A stretch of DNA of 64,000 nucleotides from assembly GCA_943787425.1 (NCBI GenBank), contig CALSMJ010000004.1, forward strand, positions 248,001 through 312,000, written 5' to 3'. The DNA comes from an uncultured Pseudomonadales bacterium (lineage in GTDB: Bacteria; Pseudomonadota; Gammaproteobacteria; Pseudomonadales; Azotimanducaceae). Positions 8,486 to 17,097 of this stretch are shown piece after piece. Both the position numbers and the translations under genes were made by a program. The notes beneath the pieces were generated by a model. It ran no database searches. It saw only the letters and a list, made by a program, of their open reading frames with translations, and was not told the origin of the DNA. The stretch's first letter is position 1; each line of letters begins with the position of its first letter.

Positions 8486-9850
8486 ATGTTTGATAATTTA
8501 ACCCGCCGAGTCAGTGCGGCACTGGGTCAAATTGGCGGCAAAAAAACCTTAACAGATGCGAACATTGCAGAGACCTTGCGTGAGGTGCGTCTGGCTTTGC
8601 TCGACGCCGACGTTGCCTTAGCCGTGGTCCAAGATTTTATGGATCGAATCCGGCAGCGGGCGATTGGCGCTGAGGTCGGCGCGAGTTTGTCGCCTGCGCA
8701 ATCTTTTTTAAAGATCGTTAATGAAGAATTGATGGTCGTTTTAGGGGGCGCCTCTGAGGGCCTCGACCTCAATCGGCAGCCGCCTGCAGTCATCCTCCTG
8801 GCCGGACTTCAAGGTGCGGGTAAAACCACAACGGCAGCAAAACTTGGCGTTTGGTTGAAGCAGCGTGAAGCAAAGCAGGTGATGTTGGTTAGCACAGATG
8901 TTTATCGTCCTGCGGCGATTCAGCAGTTGCAGACGCTTGCAGAAAGTGCAGGTCTTAGTTTTTTTGCGTCCTCGATTGATCAGGCACCTGAGCAAATCGC
9001 CAAAGATGCCTTGCAGGCCGCAAAGCGACAGTTTGTGGATGTGCTGATCGTGGACACGGCCGGGCGGCTTGCGATTGACGATGAGATGATGCGGGAAATC
9101 TCGAAGTTGCACGGACATCTAGATCCGGTTGAAACCCTCTTCGTGGTGGATGCCATGACGGGTCAGGATGCGGCCAATACGGCCAAACAGTTTGGCGAAG
9201 TCTTGCCCTTAACGGGCGTTATTTTAACCAAGGCGGATGGGGATGCTCGTGGTGGCGCCGCCTTATCGGTGCGCCAAGTCACTGGTCGGCCAATCAAATT
9301 TATCGGTCAAGGCGAAACGATCGAGGCTTTAGAGTTGTTCCACCCAGATCGAATTGCGTCCAGGATTCTGGGAATGGGCGATGTGATGTCGCTCATTGAA
9401 GAAGCTGAGCAAAAAATTGATAAAGACAAAGCAACAAAGCTGGCTAAGAAAATCCAAAAGGGTCGTAGTTTTGATCTTTCGGATTTTCGAGATCAGATCC
9501 AACAAATGAACAACATGGGCGGATTAACGGGAATGCTGGATAAGCTTCCGGGTATGGGCAACATGGCTGAAACGGCAAAGGCGCGAGTGGATCAACAAAA
9601 TTTCGGTCAGCTTGAAGCGATAATCAATTCGATGACGCCAAAAGAACGCAGTTTTCCTGACCTGATAAGCGGTTCGCGCAAACGCAGGATTGCCCGGGGT
9701 TCGGGAACAGAAATTCAAGATGTGAACCGGTTGCTCAAACAGCATAAACAAATGCAAAAAATGATGAAAAAGCTGGGCAAGAAAGGCGGTATGACCAATA
9801 TGATGCGGGGATTGGGCGGCATGATGAATCAGGGGGGTCGTCCGTTTTAG
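8486..9850 (+). CDS. ffh: Signal recognition particle GTPase Ffh (SRP54)
   Basis: Ffh binds signal sequences of nascent inner-membrane proteins together with 4.5S RNA and delivers ribosomes to FtsY. The 454-residue product has the N-terminal helical bundle, then the G domain with GLQGAGKTTTAAKLG near residues 107-121, DTAGRLAIDDEM near 189 and TKADGDARGG near 247. The methionine-rich M domain occupies about 330-454, with the RNA-binding segment SGSRKRRIARGSG near residue 393. The upstream region contains a perfect TATAAT hexamer at 8265-8270 but no convincing -35 element. The ATG has only a modest ribosome-binding site (AAGAAGGTG). Confidence 0.97.
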   Translation: MFDNLTRRVSAALGQIGGKKTLTDANIAETLREVRLALLDADVALAVVQDFMDRIRQRAIGAEVGASLSPAQSFLKIVNEELMVVLGGASEGLDLNRQPPAVILLAGLQGAGKTTTAAKLGVWLKQREAKQVMLVSTDVYRPAAIQQLQTLAESAGLSFFASSIDQAPEQIAKDALQAAKRQFVDVLIVDTAGRLAIDDEMMREISKLHGHLDPVETLFVVDAMTGQDAANTAKQFGEVLPLTGVILTKADGDARGGAALSVRQVTGRPIKFIGQGETIEALELFHPDRIASRILGMGDVMSLIEEAEQKIDKDKATKLAKKIQKGRSFDLSDFRDQIQQMNNMGGLTGMLDKLPGMGNMAETAKARVDQQNFGQLEAIINSMTPKERSFPDLISGSRKRRIARGSGTEIQDVNRLLKQHKQMQKMMKKLGKKGGMTNMMRGLGGMMNQGGRPF

Positions 9851-9990
9851 GTTGGCAAGACAAGTTACCGGCTGCTTTCTGTCGGCGCCTGCCTAACAAG
9901 CTGCGTGATGACAAAAGGTTTTATTCCGCAGGCGATTGTCTTACAATAGGCGCCCTTCGCGGGGCCGGTCGCGCAGAGGCGCGTCGCATA

Positions 9991-10075
9991 AAGGGTTCTA
10001 GCTAAAAGGGTTCTAGCTAAAAAGATTCTAGCTGAAAGCGTTCTAGCTGAAAGCGCTCTAGCTTAAAGGGTTCTA
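9991..10075 (+). repeat. 15-base tandem array (5 copies plus partial)
   Basis: Five 15-base units in perfect register start at 9991, 10006, 10021, 10036 and 10051, with a 10-base partial unit at 10066-10075. The consensus is AAGGGTTCTAGCTAA. Each unit carries TCTAGCT, with the otherwise rare tetranucleotide CTAG. Units differ at one to three positions, mainly in the GGG and AA segments, so the array is partly diverged. Confidence 0.9.
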
Positions 10076-10202
10076 AGGTTACAGTAGGTGGCTTTCGCTC
10101 GATGAGAAGCCAAATTGAAAGAGCACGACCACAGGGCAGGTGACCGGACCAGAAAAATTACCGGTCAGGCGCACGCTACAAGCCGCAGGCTTGATCCGAG
10201 CC

Positions 10203-10298
10203 GCTTGTGAAAAAGCTGGTGTGAAAAAGAATTTGTAAAAAAGCTTGTGGGAAAAAGCTTTTGTAAAAAAACTTGTGTGAAAAGGCTTTCATGAAAAA
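10203..10298 (+). repeat. 14-base tandem array (7 copies)
   Basis: Seven units share the consensus GCTTGTGTGAAAAA. The first copy is 12 bases (10203-10214), and six 14-base copies start at 10215, 10229, 10243, 10257, 10271 and 10285. The A-run near the end of each unit is the most conserved part, which puts an A-tract about every 14 bases. The unit is unrelated to the 15-base array 130 bases upstream. Confidence 0.88.
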
Positions 10299-10450
10299 GC
10301 CGCAGAGCGTAACGATGAGCGTTTAAAATGAGCGCAGCGCTAAAAAACGCGAGAGTTGCTCAGGATAACGAGGTCTGTGGCAAGCGCCTGCTGAGAACAG
10401 CCAGGGGCGACACAGAAAATTTTAGACATTGAAGTAAGGGTGAAGACAAG

Positions 10451-10729
10451 ATGGTAACAATTCGATTAGCGCGTGGCGGCACCAAAAAGCGTCCTTTTTA
10501 CTACGTCAGTGTTGCTGATCGTCGCGAGAGCCGCAATGGACGTTTTATAGAGCGTGTTGGTTTCTTCAATCCGCTAGCAAAGAGTGCCGACGAAAAGATG
10601 CGCTTGGATCTTGACCGCATTGACTACTGGACTCGGCAAGGTGCGCAGCCTTCGGATCGCGTAAAATCGCTGATTAAAACGTATCGTAAGGTCGTGCAAG
10701 TCGAGCCCGAAGTGGAAGCTGTGGCTTAA
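10451..10729 (+). CDS. rpsP: 30S ribosomal protein S16
   Basis: S16 is a small-subunit assembly protein. The 92-residue product begins [18 protein letters not shown] and contains the typical [18 protein letters not shown] stretch, both diagnostic of the family. It is the first gene of rpsP-rimM-trmD-rplS, the same order as in E. coli and Pseudomonas, which links ribosomal proteins to ribosome maturation and tRNA modification. GTAAGGGTG lies upstream as a ribosome-binding site. Confidence 0.97.
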   Translation: MVTIRLARGGTKKRPFYYVSVADRRESRNGRFIERVGFFNPLAKSADEKMRLDLDRIDYWTRQGAQPSDRVKSLIKTYRKVVQVEPEVEAVA

Positions 10730-10746
10730 CACTCGAGCATAAACCA

Positions 10747-11277
10747 TTGCTTGCCTCAGAGGATGCCTTGATCCAAATCGGGTCAATTGTTGGGGTCCAT
10801 GGCGTCAAGGGATGGCTTAAGCTATTTTCCGATACGGACCCCGCAGAACAAATCCTAAAATATCATCCCTGGCACGTCCGACAACACGGCAAGTTATCTG
10901 CTGTAGAAGTTGCGGAAGTCCGCCAACAGGGTAAAAAGATCCAAGTTCGATTTAAAGACGTTGACAATCGAAATCAGGCTGAGGCTTGGGTCGGGGCGAC
11001 CATTTGGACCAAAAAGGCTGATTTCCCGCAGTTGCCAGAGGGCGAGTTCTATTGGCATCAGTTGATCGGTCTAAGGGTTGAGAACACGGAAGGTGAAACC
11101 CTTGGCAGCGTCGCGCGGTTGGTTGAAACCGGCGCGAATGATGTTTTGGTGGTCGAGCCTGGTATAGGCAGTGTCGACGACCTGGAAAGACTGATTCCCT
11201 ATGTTGAGCCGGAATTTATCGTAACGGTCGACCTTGCAGCAAGCTCGATCTTGGTGAATTGGTCCAAGGACTTTTGA
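10747..11277 (+). CDS. rimM: Ribosome maturation factor RimM
   Basis: RimM binds S19 and assists assembly of the 30S head. The 176-residue protein has the N-terminal RimM domain (IGSIVGVHGVKGWLKLFSDT near residues 12-31) and a C-terminal PRC-barrel-like domain with the conserved WHQLIGLRV segment near 98-106. No ATG is available in the right place; TTG at 10747 gives a typical N-terminus. The gene overlaps trmD by one base (TGATG), consistent with coupled translation. Confidence 0.93.
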   Translation: MLASEDALIQIGSIVGVHGVKGWLKLFSDTDPAEQILKYHPWHVRQHGKLSAVEVAEVRQQGKKIQVRFKDVDNRNQAEAWVGATIWTKKADFPQLPEGEFYWHQLIGLRVENTEGETLGSVARLVETGANDVLVVEPGIGSVDDLERLIPYVEPEFIVTVDLAASSILVNWSKDF

Positions 11278-12017
11278 TGAAGTTTGCCGTCGTGTCGTTA
11301 ATGCCCGAAATGTTCGACGCGATCCGAGACTTTGGCGTGACGAGCCGGGCCTTTGAGCGGAATTTGGTCTCCCTAACCGTTGTCAATCCGCGGACCTTTG
11401 CTGAGGACCGGCATGGCACAGTCGACGACCGGCCCTACGGCGGCGGCCCAGGCATGGTACTCAAAGCTGAACCGATGTTGGCGGCGGTGGCGGCTGCTAA
11501 GTCGGCAGTAGGGGGCTCGCCAATGGTCGTGCATTTCTCCCCTAGAGGGAAACCCCTGGACCAAGGGATGCTTGCAGAATGGGTCGAGAATTTTGATGAG
11601 ATGGTGCTTTTGACCAGTCGGTATGAAGGTTTGGATGAGCGGGTTATTGAGTCTGTTGTCGATCTTGAAGTGTGCGTTGGGGATTTTGTCGTGAGCGGAG
11701 GCGAATTGCCAGCGATGATGGCGCTTGATGCCTTGATCCGGTTACTCCCGGGCGCGCTCGGCGATGAATCTTCAAAAAATGATGAGTCTTTTATTGACGG
11801 ATTGCTCGAATACCCTCAGTATACGCGTCCTGAAACAGTTGGTGGGCGAGGCGTGCCAGAGGTGTTGCTCAGCGGCGACCACAAGGCAATCGCACAGTGG
11901 CGGCAGGAGCAGTCTTTGATCGTTACGCAACGGATGCGGCCCGATCTACTTGACCGCCGCGGTTTATCCGACCAAGAGGCCCGGTTTCTTGACACAGCCA
12001 GTCAGAAGCTTGAGTAA
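11277..12017 (+). CDS. trmD: tRNA (guanine37-N1)-methyltransferase
   Basis: TrmD makes m1G37 in tRNAs with G36-G37 and prevents +1 frameshifting. The 246-residue SPOUT enzyme shows the trefoil-knot segments LTSRYEGLDERV (near residue 112) and VGDFVVSGGELPAMM (near 134), plus PYGGGPGM near residue 55. Translation starts at ATG 11277, whose A is the last base of the rimM stop codon. A longer frame from 11259 would add six residues that are not part of the family. Confidence 0.96.
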   Translation: MKFAVVSLMPEMFDAIRDFGVTSRAFERNLVSLTVVNPRTFAEDRHGTVDDRPYGGGPGMVLKAEPMLAAVAAAKSAVGGSPMVVHFSPRGKPLDQGMLAEWVENFDEMVLLTSRYEGLDERVIESVVDLEVCVGDFVVSGGELPAMMALDALIRLLPGALGDESSKNDESFIDGLLEYPQYTRPETVGGRGVPEVLLSGDHKAIAQWRQEQSLIVTQRMRPDLLDRRGLSDQEARFLDTASQKLE

Positions 12018-12029
12018 TGAGGAAACGTT

Positions 12030-12383
12030 ATGAACAACAATAAGATCATTCAGCAAATTGAAGCAGCACAGCTGAAGGCAGACCTTCCAGACTACGCCCC
12101 CGGAGATACGCTGGTTGTCCAAGTTCGCGTAGCAGAAGGCAACCGCGAGCGGCTACAAGCATTTGAAGGCGTTGTGATTGGCAAGAAAAATCGTGGGTTA
12201 AATTCCGCCTTTATCCTCCGAAAGATTTCTCACGGCGTTGGCGTTGAGCGAACCTTTCAAGCGCACAGCCCTTTGATCGAAAGTATTACGGTGAAGCGGC
12301 GTGGCGATGTCCGCAAGGCGAAACTGTACTACCTCAGAGAACGAAGCGGTCGATCAGCGCGAATCAAAGAAAAATTGAAATAA
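12030..12383 (+). CDS. rplS: 50S ribosomal protein L19
   Basis: L19 lies at the subunit interface of the large subunit. The 117-residue product has the conserved [18 protein letters not shown] and [19 protein letters not shown] segments and ends with the usual basic tail ([20 protein letters not shown]). It is the last gene of the rpsP operon. AGGAAACG lies ahead of the ATG. A hairpin listed separately follows. Confidence 0.97.
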   Translation: MNNNKIIQQIEAAQLKADLPDYAPGDTLVVQVRVAEGNRERLQAFEGVVIGKKNRGLNSAFILRKISHGVGVERTFQAHSPLIESITVKRRGDVRKAKLYYLRERSGRSARIKEKLK

Positions 12384-12723
12384 GCTGTTAGCTGAGAGGC
12401 CTACTTCAGCTTGCTAGGCCGCTTGTTTTCAACCGCTTTTAAAGACCTAATGGGTTGTTTCTTAGAAATCCCCCACTGCACCCCTGTCTCCATTCGATAA
12501 AGCGTTTAAGGCTTGGGCGACGCGCGCACCGTGCCTGGCCTGTTGCGCTATGACGATGAGCGGGTCTCGCGCTTGGCGCGGCCAGCTTATGGTGACAGTC
12601 GGTGTGCTGGGTTGCGTCCCGGCACAAACCCGCCTTCCTTCCCACCAAACAATAGTGCTACATTCTCGCTAGACGCGCAGCATCCCGCCTGCGCCCGGCA
12701 GGCAACTGGTGAGGTGATGCAAA
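12384..12723 (+). other. Intergenic region between rplS and the MFS gene
   Basis: The 340 bases contain the putative rplS terminator hairpin near the left end and GAGGTG (12710-12715) as the ribosome-binding site of the next gene at the right end. I see no ORF with coding character, no RNA gene and no convincing promoter in between. Confidence 0.5.
12398..12428 (+). terminator. Possible terminator after rplS
   Basis: GGCCTA (12398-12403) and TAGGCC (12415-12420) form a perfect 6-base stem with an 11-base loop. It is followed by GCTTGTTTTC, a modest T-rich tail. Position at the end of the rpsP operon supports termination, but the T-run is interrupted. Confidence 0.45.
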
Positions 12724-14034
12724 ATGAGTCAAACGACACCGGTCGTGACAATGCGAAGTTATGGGTTTTTGGGGTTTCTTACGGTTCTCAATGTGCTTAA
12801 TTTTGTAGACCGCCAGTTATTGGCCAGTTTCTCGAACTACATTGTGCCGGACTTGGGGCTCACGAATACCCAGTTTGGCTTGCTCACCGGGCTGATTTTT
12901 TTGACCTTCTACTCCGTTGCTGGATTGTTTATGGGGACCTTGGCCGATCGGGTCAACCGGACCCGATTCATTGCACTGGGGGTTGGTCTTTGGAGTCTGT
13001 TAACGGCTGCCTCGGGCATGGCCAAAGGGTTTTTGTCATTGGCCGCGCCCAGAATGTTGATCGGTGTCGGCGAGTCGATTCTAACACCGACAGCGATGTC
13101 CCTACTGGCAGACCGATTTCCGACGCAAAGGCTGGGTTTTGCATCGGGCTTTTATTATATGGGCGTGCCGATAGGCGTCGGCGTCAGTCTCTTGATTGTT
13201 GGGTATGTGGGGCCGGTCATTGGCTGGCGCAATTGTTTTTATTTATTGGGCGGCATCGGTTTGGTTTTGGCGCTTGTGATGTTTTTCTTAAAAGACCCTA
13301 AGCGTTCGGTTGCATCGGTGAACGTTTCATCCGACGGGGTTCAACCGGGATTTTTTGATCTTTTAAAAATCCTGTTCGCCGCGCTTAAAGCGTCTCCAGC
13401 CTTAACCATGACCATTGGTGGCGGGGTCGCTTTTCATTTTATTTTGGGGGCGTCGACCTTTGATCAGTTGTGGTATGTCCAAGAGCGGGGGTTTGATAAA
13501 GCCGAGATCGCTCAAATTACGGGCTGGATTGGTATTACAGCCGGTATCGCTGGCAATCTCTTTGGCGGGCTTGGGGGGGATTATTTCTTGAAAAAGACTG
13601 GGGTCGGTCGACCGATGTTTTTGTTTTTGGTTATGCTGGTGCTAGCCCCCGTGAATATTGCCTATCGCTTGGTTGAACCCGATTACTGGGTCTTTTGGCT
13701 TGGGGTGGGTGCGGGCTTTTTTCAGCTCGGTTGTTTCTACGGTCCGACCTTTTCAACGGTGCAGGAGTTGGTGCCCGAGGAGATTAGGGCGACCGTTGTT
13801 GCGTTTTATATCTTACTGTTGAATATGGCAGGGGTGGCTATTGGCGTGAGCCTTGCTGGCGTCTACATTGATTACCTGATGGCCATTGGCAATCCTCAGC
13901 CTTATACCCAGGCACTGCTTTGGTTCACCGTGATCTCGCTCGCCGCAATTCCACTGTTTTACTTCGCAGGACGATACTACGAAACCGATAAAGCTCGTCT
14001 GAATGCGCTGGTGCAAGCCGGTCTCAAAGGATGA
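12724..14034 (+). CDS. MFS transporter, Spinster-like
   Basis: This is a 436-residue major facilitator with about twelve hydrophobic segments. The first loop carries the MFS signature GTLADRVNRTRFI near residues 62-74. The N-terminal segment NVLNFVDRQLLASF (near residues 23-36) is typical of the Spinster-related bacterial group. Substrate cannot be told from the sequence. The ribosome-binding site GAGGTG is 8 bases before the ATG. The stop codon overlaps the xerD start (ATGA), so the two may be translated together although they have no known functional link. Confidence 0.85.
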   Translation: MSQTTPVVTMRSYGFLGFLTVLNVLNFVDRQLLASFSNYIVPDLGLTNTQFGLLTGLIFLTFYSVAGLFMGTLADRVNRTRFIALGVGLWSLLTAASGMAKGFLSLAAPRMLIGVGESILTPTAMSLLADRFPTQRLGFASGFYYMGVPIGVGVSLLIVGYVGPVIGWRNCFYLLGGIGLVLALVMFFLKDPKRSVASVNVSSDGVQPGFFDLLKILFAALKASPALTMTIGGGVAFHFILGASTFDQLWYVQERGFDKAEIAQITGWIGITAGIAGNLFGGLGGDYFLKKTGVGRPMFLFLVMLVLAPVNIAYRLVEPDYWVFWLGVGAGFFQLGCFYGPTFSTVQELVPEEIRATVVAFYILLLNMAGVAIGVSLAGVYIDYLMAIGNPQPYTQALLWFTVISLAAIPLFYFAGRYYETDKARLNALVQAGLKG

Positions 14035-14960
14035 AGGCCGCGCCGATTGACTTTGGTATTCTCAGTGAAGCGCATAGTCAACTGCTGGACGCCTACTTGG
14101 ACAGTCTTTGGATGGAGCGAGGACTCAGTCGCAATACGTTGGAATCTTATGGCCGTGATTTGAAGTACTTTGTGCACTGGCTCCAAGCCAATAACCAAAC
14201 GATTTTGGGGGCGAGCCGGCAGCACGTCTCGGCCTATTTAACGCATCGTGTTGAGCAGGGCATCACAGCCCGCTCCTCGGCTCGGGCTTTATCCTCTATT
14301 CGTTCGCTCTACCGGTTTTTAGTTCGGGAGGCGCGAATCTTAGAAGATCCAACACTTCGGATCGAAAACCCTAAATTAGGTCGAAAACTACCTGAGTCGT
14401 TGTCAGAAAAAGCGGTTGACGCACTTTTGTCTGCGCCGAATACCAAAACAGCGGTCGGGTTTCGAGATCGAACCATGCTGGAGCTTTTGTATGCCACCGG
14501 CCTGCGAGTTTCCGAATTGGTGAACCTCAGAATGATTGACGTCAATCTTCGTCAAGGGGTGTTGCGAGTCATTGGGAAGGGCGATAAAGAGCGATTGGTG
14601 CCGATCGGCGCAGAGGCCATTGATTGGCTCGACGGGTTTATTCAAGACCATCGTGCGGCGTTGATGCGTCGGTCAGGTTCGGATGAGGTGTTGTTTCCGA
14701 GCAATCGGGGTCGAGCGATGACGCGGCAAGCTTTTTGGTATTTGATCAAGCGGCATTCTGCTCAGGCGGGTATCAGTATTGCGCTATCACCCCATTCGTT
14801 ACGACACGCCTTCGCAACCCATTTGCTGAATCATGGCGCTGACCTTCGGGTTGTGCAGCTGCTGTTGGGACATAGCGATTTGTCCACAACGCAGATTTAT
14901 ACGCATGTTGCGAAGCACCGCATGCAAGCCTTGCATGCCAAACACCACCCCAGGGGTTAA
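14031..14960 (+). CDS. xerD: Site-specific tyrosine recombinase XerD
   Basis: XerD acts with XerC at the chromosomal dif site to resolve dimers. The 309-residue protein has the N-terminal SAM-like core-binding domain (about 15-100) and the C-terminal catalytic domain. The catalytic set is complete: Arg159 (ATGLRVSEL), Lys183 (VIGKGDKE), His255 and Arg258 (SPHSLRHAFATH), His281 (LLGHSDLST) and Tyr290 (QIYTHV). XerD is favoured over XerC because dsbC follows and recJ-prfB-lysS lie just beyond, as in E. coli and Pseudomonas. No att or dif-like site was found nearby. Confidence 0.92.
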   Translation: MKAAPIDFGILSEAHSQLLDAYLDSLWMERGLSRNTLESYGRDLKYFVHWLQANNQTILGASRQHVSAYLTHRVEQGITARSSARALSSIRSLYRFLVREARILEDPTLRIENPKLGRKLPESLSEKAVDALLSAPNTKTAVGFRDRTMLELLYATGLRVSELVNLRMIDVNLRQGVLRVIGKGDKERLVPIGAEAIDWLDGFIQDHRAALMRRSGSDEVLFPSNRGRAMTRQAFWYLIKRHSAQAGISIALSPHSLRHAFATHLLNHGADLRVVQLLLGHSDLSTTQIYTHVAKHRMQALHAKHHPRG

Positions 14961-15020
14961 TCTGTTTGTGGCAGTCCTTGCAGATGCACTAAACTAAGAC
15001 TTTAAAATAGAGGTACTTTG

Positions 15021-15794
15021 ATGAAAGCGACGAACAGAATCACGCGGCTCATGGCTTCATCGCGAGTCGTCACTTGGCTGCAAGCCGCGCTGGGATTGGT
15101 GTGCCTTTCGGGCATGACAAGCCATGCGGATGTGCTGAAAGATCTGGAAGCGGCGTTAAAGACCAGCAATCTCCCGATCGAATCAATCGCTGATTCCGAC
15201 GTACCCGGACTCTTCAGTTTGAAATTAACCGACGGCACAACCCTTTTGACGGACCCCACCGGGACCTACTTCATTCATGGTGATGTCTATCAGAAGGCAA
15301 ACGGCCGTATGGTCAACCTTTCAGAGCAAGCGCGCAGCGATTCGAGAAAGGCATTGATCGATGGGTTGGACGAGGCGCAAATGGTGGTCTTTGCGCCGCC
15401 GCCTTCTAAGCGATTAACAACGATCACCGTCTTTACGGATATTGATTGCGGTTATTGCCGAAAGTTGCACCAAGAGGTCCCAGAATTAAACCGCCTTGGT
15501 ATTGCGGTCCGATATTTAGCGTATCCTCGCGCCGGCATCGACTCGGCCAGTTACGATAAGATCGTGTCAGCTTGGTGTGCCCCGGATCAAAAGGCGGCAC
15601 TGACCCAAGCCAAGGCAGGCGACGCCATTCCAGGACGATCCTGTGCCAACCCTGTTAAGGCACATTTTGAATTGGGTGAATTGGTCGGGGTTACCGGGAC
15701 GCCGTCGATAATCTTTGAAGATGGCCGCTTACTCCCAGGTTATTTGCCGGCTGCGCGACTGGCCGCTCAGCTCGGCTTGTCATCGGATTCCTGA
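15021..15794 (+). CDS. dsbC: Periplasmic disulfide isomerase DsbC
   Basis: DsbC reshuffles wrong disulfides in the periplasm and is kept reduced by DsbD. The 257-residue precursor has a basic N-terminus and a hydrophobic stretch (WLQAALGLVCLSGM) ending near SHADVLK, consistent with a signal peptide. A dimerisation domain follows (about 40-110). A thioredoxin-fold domain carries the active site DCGYC near residue 148 and the cis-proline TGTPS near 227. A second cysteine pair (WCAP and SCAN) is present as in other DsbC proteins. ATG 15021 is preferred over TTG 15018 because of AGAGGT upstream. Confidence 0.93.
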   Translation: MKATNRITRLMASSRVVTWLQAALGLVCLSGMTSHADVLKDLEAALKTSNLPIESIADSDVPGLFSLKLTDGTTLLTDPTGTYFIHGDVYQKANGRMVNLSEQARSDSRKALIDGLDEAQMVVFAPPPSKRLTTITVFTDIDCGYCRKLHQEVPELNRLGIAVRYLAYPRAGIDSASYDKIVSAWCAPDQKAALTQAKAGDAIPGRSCANPVKAHFELGELVGVTGTPSIIFEDGRLLPGYLPAARLAAQLGLSSDS

Positions 15795-15891
15795 AGGGAT
15801 TTGTTAAAATAGTGTTGCGGAAAGCGTCATCATAGGTGACGCGTCATGCGCACTTGATTAAACTGTCGCGGATTTGTTGAAGGCAGTGCCC

Positions 15892-17064
15892 ATGTCCGAG
15901 TTTCAAAGAATTCAGCGACTTCCTCCTTACATTTTTGGCATTACCGATGCCCTAAAGCGCGATGCTCGGGCACGGGGGGAGGATATTATTGATTTTGGGA
16001 TGGGTAATCCTGATCAGCCAACGCCGCCTCACATTGTTGAAAAATTAGTTGAAACGGTGAACCGGGGCGATACCCATCGCTACTCGCAGTCAAAAGGCAT
16101 ACCGAGACTGCGCCAGGCGATCTGCAACTGGTACCAAACCCGCTACGGGGTGAGTTTGGATCCTGAGTCCGAAGCCATCGTGACCCTGGGTTCGAAAGAA
16201 GGCTTGGCACATCTCGCGATGGCGATTTTAGGGCCGGGTGATTCTGTTTTGGTCCCGAATCCCTCCTACCCAGTGCACCCTTATGGGTTTGTCATCGCAG
16301 GCGCAGATGTGCGGCACGTGCCGCTGACAGAAGAATTGGATTTCTTTTCAGAACTTGAGCAAGCCATTTTAAACACCTGGCCGAAACCGAAAGTATTGGT
16401 GCTGAATTTTCCGGGCAACCCAACCGGGCATTGCGTTGATCTAGTGTTTTTCGAACGCGTTGTTGAGATCGCGAAGGCCCATAATTTGTGGGTGGTTCAA
16501 GACCTGGCTTACGCTGACCTTGTGTTCGATGGCTATAAAGCCCCTTCAATCTTACAAGTCGACGGCGCAAAAGACATTGCAGTTGAGTTTTTTACGCTGT
16601 CTAAAAGCTACAATATGCCGGGTTGGCGAGTGGGTTTTTGTGTAGGTAACCAGACCTTGGTCGGCGCATTGGCGCGTATTAAATCTTACTTGGACTATGG
16701 CAGTTTTACGCCGATCCAGGTTGCGGCCATCACAGCGCTTGAAGGGGATCAAAGCTGCGTGGAAGCAACACGCCTGATCTATAAGCGCCGGCGAGACGTT
16801 TTGTGCGAAGGCTTAAATGCGGCGGGTTGGGCGGTCACCCCGCCCAAAGCAACGATGTTTGTTTGGGCGAAAATTCCGGCGCAATTTCGGTCTCTGGGTT
16901 CATTAGAATTTGCAAAGCGATTGATTACCGAGGCCAAGGTCGCGGTATCTCCAGGTGTTGGCTTTGGTCAATATGGGGATGAATATGTTCGCTTTGCGCT
17001 CATTGAAAACGAACACAGAACCCGGCAAGCCATACGAGGCATCAAACGGTTACTGGCTAAATGA
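15892..17064 (+). CDS. alaC: PLP-dependent alanine/glutamate-pyruvate-type aminotransferase, AlaC-like
   Basis: This fold-type I aminotransferase (390 residues) closely follows the AlaC/YfdZ pattern. Features are [16 protein letters not shown] at the N-terminus, [12 protein letters not shown] near residue 39, NFPGNPTGH near 175, and the PLP-lysine motif [13 protein letters not shown] near 237-249. AlaC interconverts pyruvate and alanine with glutamate. ATG 15892, with GAAGG 8 bases upstream, is chosen over a TTG at 15874. It sits directly before hom, an arrangement also seen in other gammaproteobacteria, so a role near aspartate-family amino acids is possible. Confidence 0.85.
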   Translation: MSEFQRIQRLPPYIFGITDALKRDARARGEDIIDFGMGNPDQPTPPHIVEKLVETVNRGDTHRYSQSKGIPRLRQAICNWYQTRYGVSLDPESEAIVTLGSKEGLAHLAMAILGPGDSVLVPNPSYPVHPYGFVIAGADVRHVPLTEELDFFSELEQAILNTWPKPKVLVLNFPGNPTGHCVDLVFFERVVEIAKAHNLWVVQDLAYADLVFDGYKAPSILQVDGAKDIAVEFFTLSKSYNMPGWRVGFCVGNQTLVGALARIKSYLDYGSFTPIQVAAITALEGDQSCVEATRLIYKRRRDVLCEGLNAAGWAVTPPKATMFVWAKIPAQFRSLGSLEFAKRLITEAKVAVSPGVGFGQYGDEYVRFALIENEHRTRQAIRGIKRLLAK

Positions 17065-17097
17065 CCAAGCGCGAGTTTTTCGCATAAGGAGTCGGCT

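Larger units (their letters stand above)
9851..10450 (+). other. 600-base intergenic region between ffh and rpsP with two tandem arrays
   Basis: No ORF or recognised RNA gene was found in this gap. It contains a TACAAT hexamer (9942-9947) that could be the -10 of an rpsP promoter, although its -35 side is weak. Two separate short tandem arrays are listed on their own. An inverted repeat GACCGG...CCGGTC lies near 10144-10169. A bulged hairpin (GCTG-AGAA-CAGC) lies near 10391-10402. The transcribed leader of the rpsP operon would run through the repeats. It does not show the conserved core of 4.5S RNA, 6S RNA or RNase P RNA. Confidence 0.6.

Noticed and set aside
9991-10298. Possible CRISPR array
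   Set aside because: The units are 14-15 bases with no spacers between them and no cas genes nearby; they are simple tandem repeats.
10076-10450. Possible 4.5S RNA, 6S RNA or RNase P RNA near ffh
   Set aside because: Hairpins are present, but none of the conserved cores of these RNAs is visible.
14031-14960. Integrase of a mobile element
   Set aside because: The recombinase matches XerD in length, motifs and gene neighbourhood (dsbC, recJ, prfB, lysS); there are no att repeats or phage genes.
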